From: Myxococcales bacterium
GTDB taxonomy: Bacteria > Myxococcota_A > Polyangia > Polyangiales > Polyangiaceae
Direction: 5' to 3'
Assembly: GCA_016191785.1 (NCBI GenBank)
Contig: JACPVJ010000184.1
Span: 292,652 to 356,651, forward strand
Length of the DNA: 64,000 nucleotides
Shown: positions 36,888 through 45,998 of the stretch, piece after piece
Layout: each line of letters begins with the position of its first letter
How positions within the stretch are numbered: position 1 is the first letter of the stretch
Notes under the pieces: model-generated
The model's database searches: none
The model's input: the letters and a program-made list of their open reading frames with translations, nothing else
Told to the model about the DNA's origin: nothing
Made by a program: the position numbers and the translations under genes

Positions 36888-38409
36888 CCGGGATCATTCG
36901 GCCGGTGCCGAAGGCCTTGTCGCTGACCTTGAGCACGATCCCCGCCTGCCACCGCTTGTGCTCGGCGGCTCGAATCGCCGCCTCGAGCCCGTCGTCGTAG
37001 CCCGCCCCGACCACGATCGACTCGACCTCGGGCGAGACGCGGTCGTAGTCGAACGGATCGACCTGAGCGGGTCGGAGCTCCGCGCTCGGCGGGCGGTCGA
37101 ACACGAAGGGTGGGATGACGCCCGAGTAGTGCCGCGCCAGGCGGTACACGTCCGGCTTGGTCACGTCCCCGATCACGCACAGGGTGCCGGCCATGTCGCC
37201 GTACAGTGTGCCGTAGCCCAGCGCGAGCTCCGTCTTGTTGCTGGTGTTGAGGAGCAGGCCTCCGCCCTGGTTCACGTGGGCCATCAGGATCATCGCCCGC
37301 AGGCGGGCTTGCAGGTTTTCCGCGACCAGCGAGTCGGGCTCGCCGATCACGCTGGCCAGATCCGCCTGTAGCGCCGCGTGCAGGGGCTCGATGGGGTGCA
37401 CGATCAGCCGGATGCCCAGCGCGTGGCAGAGGGCCTTGGCGCACTCGGTGGAGCGCGGGTCGGTGTGGCGCGAGGGCATCGCCAGCGCGGTCACCCGCTC
37501 GGCGCCCAGCGCGTCCTTCGCGAGGCAGGCCACCAAGCTCGAGTCGATGCCGCCCGAGAGCCCGAGGTAGGCGTGACGGAGCCCGTGCTTCTGCGCGAAG
37601 CCGCGGACGCCGAGCACCAGCGCCTGCCGCACCTCGTCGATGCCGTCGGCGCGGCCGTCGGCAGTAGGGGACGCCTCGGTGTCGATCACCTCGACCTCCT
37701 CGGAGAAGCGAGGCAGCCGCGCCACGAGCGCCCCGCCCTTCGTGACGAAGCTGCCGCCGTCGAACACCAGCTCGTCGTTGGCGCCGCAGGCGTTGACGTA
37801 CGCTACCGGCACGCCCCGCCGGTGGGCGTGCCGCTCGCGCTCGAGGAGCGCGCCAGGTCGGAACGGCGAGGCCGAGAGGCAGACCAGGAGCTCGGCCCCC
37901 GCGGCTTCGAGCTCGGCACCCGGGCTGAGCGGGTAGCCCTCGTCCCACAGGTCTTCGCAGATCAGGACGCCCACTCGGCGCCCCGCGATCTCGAGCACGG
38001 TGGACGGGGGCCCGGGCAAGAACCAGCGCGGCTCGTGGAAAACGTCGTACGACGGCAACAGGCGCTTGGCGCTCAACTGGCGCACCGCTCCACCCGCGAG
38101 CAACAGGGCAGCGTCGAAGAGCCCCGGGTGCCCGGGCAGCGTGCGGCCCGAGGGCGCGACCGATCCGACCAAGAGGGGCATCAGGTCGGCGGTCCGGGCG
38201 GCGATCTCGTCCGCCGCGAGAGCCGCGCGCGCGACGAAGCGCGGGTCGAGCAGCAGATCGCGCGGGGGGTACCCCGTGACCACCAGCTCGGGCAGCACGC
38301 ACAGCTCGGCGCCCGCCGCGCTGGCGATCTCGGCGGCGCGCACGATGCGCCGCACGTTTCCCGAAAAATCGCCGATCCGCGAGTCGATCTGGGCGATGCC
38401 GACCCGCAT
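36874..38409 (-). CDS. nadE: Glutamine-dependent NAD+ synthetase
   Basis: A 511-residue two-domain enzyme making NAD+ from deamido-NAD with glutamine. The N-terminal nitrilase-like glutaminase has the triad Glu41 (LPELVVTGYPP), Lys115 and Cys151 (VLICEDLW). The C-terminal synthetase has the PP-loop SGGIDSS at 285-291, plus NTSNKTELALGYGTLYGD and KPDVYRLA. The ATG at 38409 shares a base with the upstream stop; a longer open frame is a shadow. It is last in the VWA / pyruvate-kinase-like / nadE operon. Confidence 0.95.
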   Translation of the reverse strand: MRVGIAQIDSRIGDFSGNVRRIVRAAEIASAAGAELCVLPELVVTGYPPRDLLLDPRFVARAALAADEIAARTADLMPLLVGSVAPSGRTLPGHPGLFDAALLLAGGAVRQLSAKRLLPSYDVFHEPRWFLPGPPSTVLEIAGRRVGVLICEDLWDEGYPLSPGAELEAAGAELLVCLSASPFRPGALLERERHAHRRGVPVAYVNACGANDELVFDGGSFVTKGGALVARLPRFSEEVEVIDTEASPTADGRADGIDEVRQALVLGVRGFAQKHGLRHAYLGLSGGIDSSLVACLAKDALGAERVTALAMPSRHTDPRSTECAKALCHALGIRLIVHPIEPLHAALQADLASVIGEPDSLVAENLQARLRAMILMAHVNQGGGLLLNTSNKTELALGYGTLYGDMAGTLCVIGDVTKPDVYRLARHYSGVIPPFVFDRPPSAELRPAQVDPFDYDRVSPEVESIVVGAGYDDGLEAAIRAAEHKRWQAGIVLKVSDKAFGTGRMIPVTRV

Positions 38410-39329
38410 CAGACCTCGCCCGCGATGGCGTCGATCAGGTTCAACGCGGCCAGTACCGAGTCGCGACGCAGGCACACCTCGTCGCCCAGCATCAGCGTGC
38501 GGTAGCCCAGCCCCAGCAGGTACGCGACGTCGCTCACGTCGCTCGAGGTCGGAACGGTGTGGCGCGAGAGTGAGGGCAAGAGGCGGGATGCGACGATGGC
38601 CTGCGGATCGGCCGAGATGATCGCCCCGAGGGCGGCAAGCACCTGGTGGGGCCGCGCCACTTCGACGTACAGGTCGCCCCGCGCGGCCATCAATCGACCG
38701 TGGGCCGGCCCGTGGGCGCTCACGTACGCGAGCCCCCGCTGCGACTCGATCTTGCACACCAGCTCGACTTCGGGCAGCCGAGCCCGCACCTCTGCCACGT
38801 CGTCCGGGCCCTCGACGAACGAGAGCATCACCCGCGACGCCCCCACTCGGCGCATCGCTTCCAGATAGGCCAGATCCGCCGGCGTGAGGGTGCCGTCGAT
38901 CTCGAGCGACGGGTCGACGAGGTTCACGCTCTCGCCCGGGCCCACGTAGCGCCGCGGCGAGTCGGCCAGGATCAAGCGGTCTCCGTCCACCGCGAGCACA
39001 CGGGCGTGCTCGCGCCCGTCGTCGAAGTAGGCGTCGCAGGGGACGTTCACGCGGATCCGGTGGCTGAGGCGCACCTCGGTGAACGGAGGCAGGGCGCCGC
39101 CCACCACCCGCAGCTGTCGACCCTTCAGGTCGACCCACAGCGGGGGGCCGAGCTCGGACAGCCGCGCCAGCAGCGGGTCCAGGGCCCGAGAGGTGGCCGG
39201 CGTGCCGTCGAACCCGCGGATCGGCATCACGGTGTTGAGGCGCAACCCGCTCACGCGAGGGTGCTTCGCTACCTCGACGGCGAAGTCGGCATACGGGGGC
39301 AGGGTGACGATGACCGACGCGGCGGTCAC
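38409..39329 (-). CDS. Short pyruvate-kinase-like barrel protein
   Basis: A 306-residue protein starting on GTG, overlapping the VWA gene stop. Its second half matches the pyruvate kinase barrel: FVEGPDDVAEVRARLPEVEL, VCKIESQRGLAYV (catalytic Lys region), AARGDLYVE (the ARGDLG-like metal/substrate loop), VPTSSDVSDVAYLLGLGYRT and MLGDEV. Earlier, GESVNLVDPSLEIDGTLTPADL resembles the B/A domain junction and WVDLKGRQLRV the TKGPEIR strand. The N-terminal substrate Arg region (VARLNFSHG-like) reads GLRLNTVMPIRG, and the C-terminal effector domain is missing. It may be a non-glycolytic relative; the true reaction is unknown. Confidence 0.6.
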   Translation of the reverse strand: MTAASVIVTLPPYADFAVEVAKHPRVSGLRLNTVMPIRGFDGTPATSRALDPLLARLSELGPPLWVDLKGRQLRVVGGALPPFTEVRLSHRIRVNVPCDAYFDDGREHARVLAVDGDRLILADSPRRYVGPGESVNLVDPSLEIDGTLTPADLAYLEAMRRVGASRVMLSFVEGPDDVAEVRARLPEVELVCKIESQRGLAYVSAHGPAHGRLMAARGDLYVEVARPHQVLAALGAIISADPQAIVASRLLPSLSRHTVPTSSDVSDVAYLLGLGYRTLMLGDEVCLRRDSVLAALNLIDAIAGEV

Positions 39330-40306
39330 AGGTCGAGGGTGGCCTTGCAGTATTCGCAAACCCAGCGGCCGAACGCCGTGGGCGGCAGGCCAGCCATGCA
39401 GCTCGGGCAGTGGAGCACCCGGGGCTTCACGTCTTCGACGATGCGCCGGGCCAGGTCGTCGACCTTCTCTTTTGCGTGACGCGCGGCCATGTTCTGCTTG
39501 AAGTCCTCGAAGCGCCCCCACGAGCGCGCGACGATGCCCAAAGCGTAGTCGATGGCGCGCGCCTCGTCGTGCACCCGCGCGACCTGCTGCGGGCCCAGGG
39601 CCCGGAACCACTGCTGGTCGACCTCGTCGCCGGCGCTGCCGGTGGGCCGGCGCAAGAACCAGGTGTTGTACTTCTTGGCGACGGCCTGCCAGAGCTCGAT
39701 GGCGCTCTGGTCCTGCCCGGGCACCCCGCACACCTTCTCGATCTCCTTGCCGTGCACGGTTTCGTGCATGGGCGCATCGCCGTACACGATCAAGAAGGGT
39801 GGCTCCGCGGCGTTCGGGATCGACACCCGATGGAGCATGTACCAGGCGAAAAGTCCGTAGCCCTCGGGGCCGTCGCCGCCGCCGCCCTCGCCGTACAGCG
39901 CCTTCAGCTGCTGCTCGAGGTCGTAGCCCTTGGCGAAGCCGGTGACCTGCAGCGGCCACTGGTCGTAGCGCGCGTCACCGATGGCCGCGAAGCAGATCTC
40001 GAGCTCGGGCCGGTACTGGTGCAACGTCATGTACAAGAGCGGCAGCCGGTCGAAGATCTCGGCGGGCCAGCTGGCCATCGACCCGGTGACGTCCACGGCC
40101 ACGATGATCGGCGTCGTGCTGCTACACGCGACGGTGCGCCTCGGGTCGACCAGCGCTTCGAGGGGCCGCCCCTTCGCTTCGTAGGTCCTGGGCCCGGCGG
40201 CCCCGGCGCGGGCGGCCTCGCGCTCACGGGCTGCCTTGTGCGCCGGGTCGAAGTCGTAGCCTTCCGAGCCGTACCAGTCCGAGGTGTCCCCGCTCCACGA
40301 GTACAT
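39326..40306 (-). CDS. VWA-like protein with C-terminal zinc ribbon
   Basis: A 326-residue cytosolic protein. A von Willebrand A-type metal-ion-dependent adhesion site reads VDVTGSM near residue 72. The C-terminus carries CPSC ... CEYC (about residues 300-323), a likely zinc ribbon. In between, DPARAI-type helices and FEDFKQNMAARHAKEK. VWA proteins without signal peptides often act in AAA+ or ternary complexes. It overlaps the pyruvate-kinase-like gene by four bases and sits 18 bases downstream of the large Sel1 lipoprotein gene. Confidence 0.72.
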   Translation of the reverse strand: MYSWSGDTSDWYGSEGYDFDPAHKAAREREAARAGAAGPRTYEAKGRPLEALVDPRRTVACSSTTPIIVAVDVTGSMASWPAEIFDRLPLLYMTLHQYRPELEICFAAIGDARYDQWPLQVTGFAKGYDLEQQLKALYGEGGGGDGPEGYGLFAWYMLHRVSIPNAAEPPFLIVYGDAPMHETVHGKEIEKVCGVPGQDQSAIELWQAVAKKYNTWFLRRPTGSAGDEVDQQWFRALGPQQVARVHDEARAIDYALGIVARSWGRFEDFKQNMAARHAKEKVDDLARRIVEDVKPRVLHCPSCMAGLPPTAFGRWVCEYCKATLDL

Positions 40307-40324
40307 GGGGAGCGAGGATAACCG

Positions 40325-43300
40325 TCACATCTTCTGAGTGCCACCGCCGTAGTAGCCGGGCGGCGGCGGGGGTCCGGAGCCGGGCTTGGCAGCCGGGGCC
40401 TCGAGCTTCTGGTTCAGCCTCTTCAGCGCGCCGCAGGACCAGACGTTCTTGACCTTGTCTTTCTCGTCCTTGAACCGCCAGCTGTAGTTGCTGCAGGCCG
40501 AGCGGAGCTTCGAGAGCCCGACCACGGTGTCCTTCTTCTGGTCCGCCGTGCCCTTGAACATGAAGTACCCCATGTTGGAGCAGGCCTCGTAGTTGCCGAA
40601 CGCGCAGGCCCGCTGGAAGAGCTCGGCGACCTTCTTGCCGTCCGTCTTCACCCCCTCGCCCTTGTCGTACATCAGCGCCAGCTCGTAGCAATCCGCGTTC
40701 GAGCGCATCAGGCACGCCTTGTCGTGCAACGTCGCGGCCAAGGCCGGGTCCTTCTTCGGCACGCCGACGCCCTCGCGGTACATCTTCGCCAGGTTGCGGC
40801 AGCCCATGGTGTTGCCGCGGTCGCAGCTCTCTTTGCGGATCCGGGCGGCCTCGGTCGGGTTCGGCGCGACGCCCTGGCCGGCCGCGTACATGTCCGCCTT
40901 GGCGTCGCAGGCCGACTCGACCCGGCCCCAGCACGCCCGATCGAAGTACTTGAGCGCCTCGGTGAAGTTCGTCGAAACGCCGTAGCGACTCGAGCGGTAG
41001 AGGTCGCCGAGCTGCGAGCACGAATACTTGTCACCCTTCACCTCGCAACCGCGGCGCAGGTACTGGATGCCCTTCATCGGGTCCTTCTCGACGCCCACAC
41101 CGTTGAAGTAGCGGTTCGCGAGCCGGGAGCACGCGGTCGGGTCGCCCTCGGCGGCCTCGCAGGCCTTGCCGAACAGATCCAGCGCGCGGTCCTGGGACGG
41201 CGCCTTGTGGATCTTGGCCTCGATGTAGCGGCCCAGGTTCTCGCACGACCACCCGTCGCCCCACTCGCAGCCCTTCTCGAACCACTGCGCTGCCTTCACC
41301 TTGTCCTGCTTCACGCCGCCCTGGCCCTTGTCGTACAAGAAGCCGACCTCGTTGCAGCTCTTCGCGTAGCCGCCGGTGCATGCGTTCTCGTAGTTGGTCA
41401 GCGCCTTGGCGTAGTCCGGCTTGACGCCGACGCCGTTGTACAGGTCCACGGCGACCTGGTGGCACGACACCAGGTGTCCGGTGCGACAACCCTTCTCGTA
41501 GAAGTCGTGGGAGCGCTTGTCGTCCCGAGCCACGCCCGCGCCGGCCTCGCCGCGATACAGCTGCGCGATCAGGCGGCAGCCCTCGCCTTCGAACAGGCTG
41601 CACGACTTCTGGTAGAACTCGTAGGCCTTGACCGCGTCGCGCGGCTTGTAGACGCCGTACTGGTAGATCTTTCCGAGCTCGGCGCAGGCGTAGCCGCTGC
41701 CCTTGGCGCAGCCCTTCTCGATGTTCAGCACGCCGTTGTAGGTGTCACGCTTCACCCCCCAGCCCTTGATCATCAGGTTGCCCAGGCGCGCGCAGCCCTC
41801 GGCGCCGCCCCACAGCTTGCAGGCTTTCTCGTAGAGCTTGGCGGCCTCGGCGTCGTTCTCGGACTGCTTCTCGCGCTCCATGCCGGCTCCGCCGAAGTAC
41901 ATATTGCCGAGCTCGGTGCAGCCGAGCGCGCTGCCCTTGTCGCAGGCGCTCTTGAACAGGTTGATCGCCTTCTGCCGATCGAGCCCCGCACCCCGGCGCT
42001 CGTTGGTGAACAGGCTGCCCTGGTGCGCGCAGCCGTCGGGGTTGTCGGCGCGGCACGCACGCTCGTAGATGGTCAGGGCCTTCTTCGCGTCGCGCGGCGT
42101 CCCCACGCCCTTCTCGTACATGGTGCCGAGCTCGACGCAGCCCTCCGAGAGGCCGCCGTTGCACGCGCGCTTGAACAGGTTGAAGGCCTTCTCGGGGCTC
42201 GCTTCGGGCGCTGCGCCCGAGCGATGCATGCCCGCCAAGAACGAGCAGCCCAGGCCGTCGCCGGCGTTGCACGCTTTTTCGAAGGCCTCGAACGCCTTGA
42301 ACTTGTCGGCGTTCACGTCGATGCCGTTCAGCAGGTGCCAGCCGTGCTCGGCGCAGGCCGCCTCGTCACCCAGGCCGCAGCCCTTCTTGAAGAACTCCAC
42401 GGCCTGAATCGGATCCTTGCCGGCGTTGCGGTAGATGCGCGCGAGCTGGGTGCAGCTCTTGGCGTTGCTCTTCTCGCACTGCGAGCGGCACTGGCCCTCG
42501 TCCTTGCCCGAGCACGCAAAGGCCTTGGCGGTGGCCTTGCTCGCGCACTTCTTCCCGTCCCAGACGAACCCCGAGTCGCACTCCGGGACGTCCTCCGTCT
42601 TGACCACGCTGCCCTTCTCATCCTTCGTGGCCGCCTTCTTCGGCTCGTCGAACGGGCGCAGCTCGATCTTCCACAGCGCGCCGCAGCCCTCCGGTGGCTT
42701 CAGCGCTTCGGTGGTGGACGTCTTGCACGAGCTGAGCTCGCCGTCCTTCTTCCCGACCAGCTTGCTGCTGCCCGTCTTGAAGGACCCGCCCGCACCGAAC
42801 AGGCTGGCCACGGTGCTGACCTTCGAGCGCTCGCCGTTTTGCACGGCGAAGGCGCCGATGGTCGCGCCCCGCACGAAGTGGGTCGCCCCCTCGCACTCGC
42901 CCTTGAGCTCCGAGCGCTTCGCCAGCGGACGATCTGCCGTCTTCTTCCCGACGATGACCCAGCCGATGTCGATGGTGGACCCCTTCTGCATCTCGGCGCC
43001 GAGCTGGGCGCCGCCGGCGGCGAAGATCCCGGGTAGGTTCGCCGCCACCTCGTCCATCGAGTCGTAACGAATGATGTCTTCCTTGGGGGTGACGCCGACG
43101 TACCCGTAGCCGCCCTCGAGCGAGCAGTCCTTCAGCATCTTGATGGCGTTCTTCTGGTAGCGCACCACTGCGATCCCGCCCTTGCGGGTCAACGCCTCGA
43201 GGTCGGCGCGCTGATCCGAGCTCCAGTCGACGATCAGCGGCTCGGCATAGGTCGAGACCACGTCGGCCCTCAGGCCATCGATCGGCGCCGGAGGGTTCGG

Positions 43301-43390
43301 CCCGGGACCAGCGCCGCGCCCGCAGCCGTTGGCACCCAGCATCGACAACGACACGCCTGCAGTCACAACGAAAGCTACGAACCTCGACAT
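40325..43390 (-). CDS. Large Sel1-repeat lipoprotein, 18 repeats
   Basis: A 1021-residue protein. The signal is MSRFVAFVVTAGVSLSMLGANGC with a probable lipid Cys23; AAGGAG at 43396-43401 (minus sense) selects this ATG over the upstream frame to 43468. The region to about residue 300 is a myxobacterial-type unknown domain. By eye, 18 Sel1-like repeats then follow, each with flanking Cys residues (for example EGCVELGTMYEKGVGTPRD ... ERAC), ending in a Pro/Gly-rich tail. Likely a disulfide-braced periplasmic or outer-membrane scaffold. It is a longer relative of 35032-36264. Confidence 0.85.
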   Translation of the reverse strand: MSRFVAFVVTAGVSLSMLGANGCGRGAGPGPNPPAPIDGLRADVVSTYAEPLIVDWSSDQRADLEALTRKGGIAVVRYQKNAIKMLKDCSLEGGYGYVGVTPKEDIIRYDSMDEVAANLPGIFAAGGAQLGAEMQKGSTIDIGWVIVGKKTADRPLAKRSELKGECEGATHFVRGATIGAFAVQNGERSKVSTVASLFGAGGSFKTGSSKLVGKKDGELSSCKTSTTEALKPPEGCGALWKIELRPFDEPKKAATKDEKGSVVKTEDVPECDSGFVWDGKKCASKATAKAFACSGKDEGQCRSQCEKSNAKSCTQLARIYRNAGKDPIQAVEFFKKGCGLGDEAACAEHGWHLLNGIDVNADKFKAFEAFEKACNAGDGLGCSFLAGMHRSGAAPEASPEKAFNLFKRACNGGLSEGCVELGTMYEKGVGTPRDAKKALTIYERACRADNPDGCAHQGSLFTNERRGAGLDRQKAINLFKSACDKGSALGCTELGNMYFGGAGMEREKQSENDAEAAKLYEKACKLWGGAEGCARLGNLMIKGWGVKRDTYNGVLNIEKGCAKGSGYACAELGKIYQYGVYKPRDAVKAYEFYQKSCSLFEGEGCRLIAQLYRGEAGAGVARDDKRSHDFYEKGCRTGHLVSCHQVAVDLYNGVGVKPDYAKALTNYENACTGGYAKSCNEVGFLYDKGQGGVKQDKVKAAQWFEKGCEWGDGWSCENLGRYIEAKIHKAPSQDRALDLFGKACEAAEGDPTACSRLANRYFNGVGVEKDPMKGIQYLRRGCEVKGDKYSCSQLGDLYRSSRYGVSTNFTEALKYFDRACWGRVESACDAKADMYAAGQGVAPNPTEAARIRKESCDRGNTMGCRNLAKMYREGVGVPKKDPALAATLHDKACLMRSNADCYELALMYDKGEGVKTDGKKVAELFQRACAFGNYEACSNMGYFMFKGTADQKKDTVVGLSKLRSACSNYSWRFKDEKDKVKNVWSCGALKRLNQKLEAPAAKPGSGPPPPPGYYGGGTQKM

Positions 43391-43477
43391 CGCCACTCCT
43401 TGCCCAGATGGGCCCTCCAGCATAGTCGGGCGTCGTCGCGCGTCACAAGGCCCCCGGTGGGCCCACATTGTGGGCCG

Positions 43478-44014
43478 TCAGCGCACCGGCATCAGGCTCA
43501 ACGTCTCGAGACCGAAGTCTCGGACGAACCGCGCTGTCAGCCCGCGTTCACTCAAGTAGCTCGCCACCTGGGGCGGCACGAGCCTCCGCCAGTCGTCACC
43601 GCGCGCCATGGCCACGCGGACCATGGTTCCCGAGACCTTCACGCGCTCTTCGGGCTCGAGCAGCTTCACCGGATGCATCACGGCGTAGTCCTCCCGCATC
43701 AGCCCTTCGACCCACGGGTTGGCGGTGACGAACTGGTCCAGCGGACCTAGGAGGTCGCGCACCATCAGCCGCCACCGGGGCGGGTCGCCCAGGTCAGGGA
43801 TGTCCAGGACGGTGCAGCGCTTGCGGTCGTCACCCAGCACGAGCGCGAGCATCTCGCGGGTCTCGGCCGCGGTGAACGGGTTGTGGACGTCGAGCTTGTT
43901 CGAGCTGCCGATGCCCAAGACCACGTGATCGGCCGAGCGGGTCAGGGCGCGGAGCACGGCGGCGTGCCCGAGGTGCACCGGCTTCCAGCGCGCGATCATC
44001 GCGATCTTCCGCAA
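43478..44014 (-). CDS. Nicotinamide-nucleotide adenylyltransferase-like protein
   Basis: A 178-residue nucleotidyltransferase of the archaeal NMNAT (NadM) type: the HxGH motif in ARWKPVHLGHAAVL (residues 8-21), GIGSSNKLDVHNPFTAAETREML, and the SGTMVRVAMARGDDW motif matching ISGTxIR. It would join NMN or NaMN to ATP. A NadE is encoded about 5 kb downstream on the same strand, so NAD synthesis is a plausible theme. An 87-base gap separates it from the Sel1 gene. Confidence 0.8.
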   Translation of the reverse strand: MRKIAMIARWKPVHLGHAAVLRALTRSADHVVLGIGSSNKLDVHNPFTAAETREMLALVLGDDRKRCTVLDIPDLGDPPRWRLMVRDLLGPLDQFVTANPWVEGLMREDYAVMHPVKLLEPEERVKVSGTMVRVAMARGDDWRRLVPPQVASYLSERGLTARFVRDFGLETLSLMPVR

Positions 44015-44066
44015 GAGCGCGACTCTGCCCTGGCGGTCTCGCGGCTTCTAGTCTACGAATTGCCCA

Positions 44067-44151
44067 GTCGCTCGGGGCGCGGTCCCAATTCGGGGCAGCT
44101 GAGAAGAACCCGCAAGACCTGATCTGGTTCGGACCAGCGGAGGCATGCGAC
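44067..44151 (+). promoter_or_regulatory. TPP riboswitch (THI element)
   Basis: Seen in sequence: a GTCGC/GCGAC outer stem (44067-44071 with 44147-44151), CGGGGCGC, the conserved CTGAGA at 44099-44104, an ACCC partner strand, CCTGATCTGG at 44118-44127 and ACCAGCGGAGG near 44133. These match the known thiamine pyrophosphate aptamer. It lies 54 bases before the thiC start, which is a classical target. Whether it acts on termination or translation is not clear; no strong terminator stem was noted. Confidence 0.9.
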
Positions 44152-44205
44152 GTCCGGCGGCCCCGGCGTCCCATCCACTTCGAGCGGCGGGAAGGACCAC
44201 GACTC

Positions 44206-45972
<1,767 letters not shown>

Positions 45973-45998
45973 GACAGCCGGCGCGACGGATCCATCGG

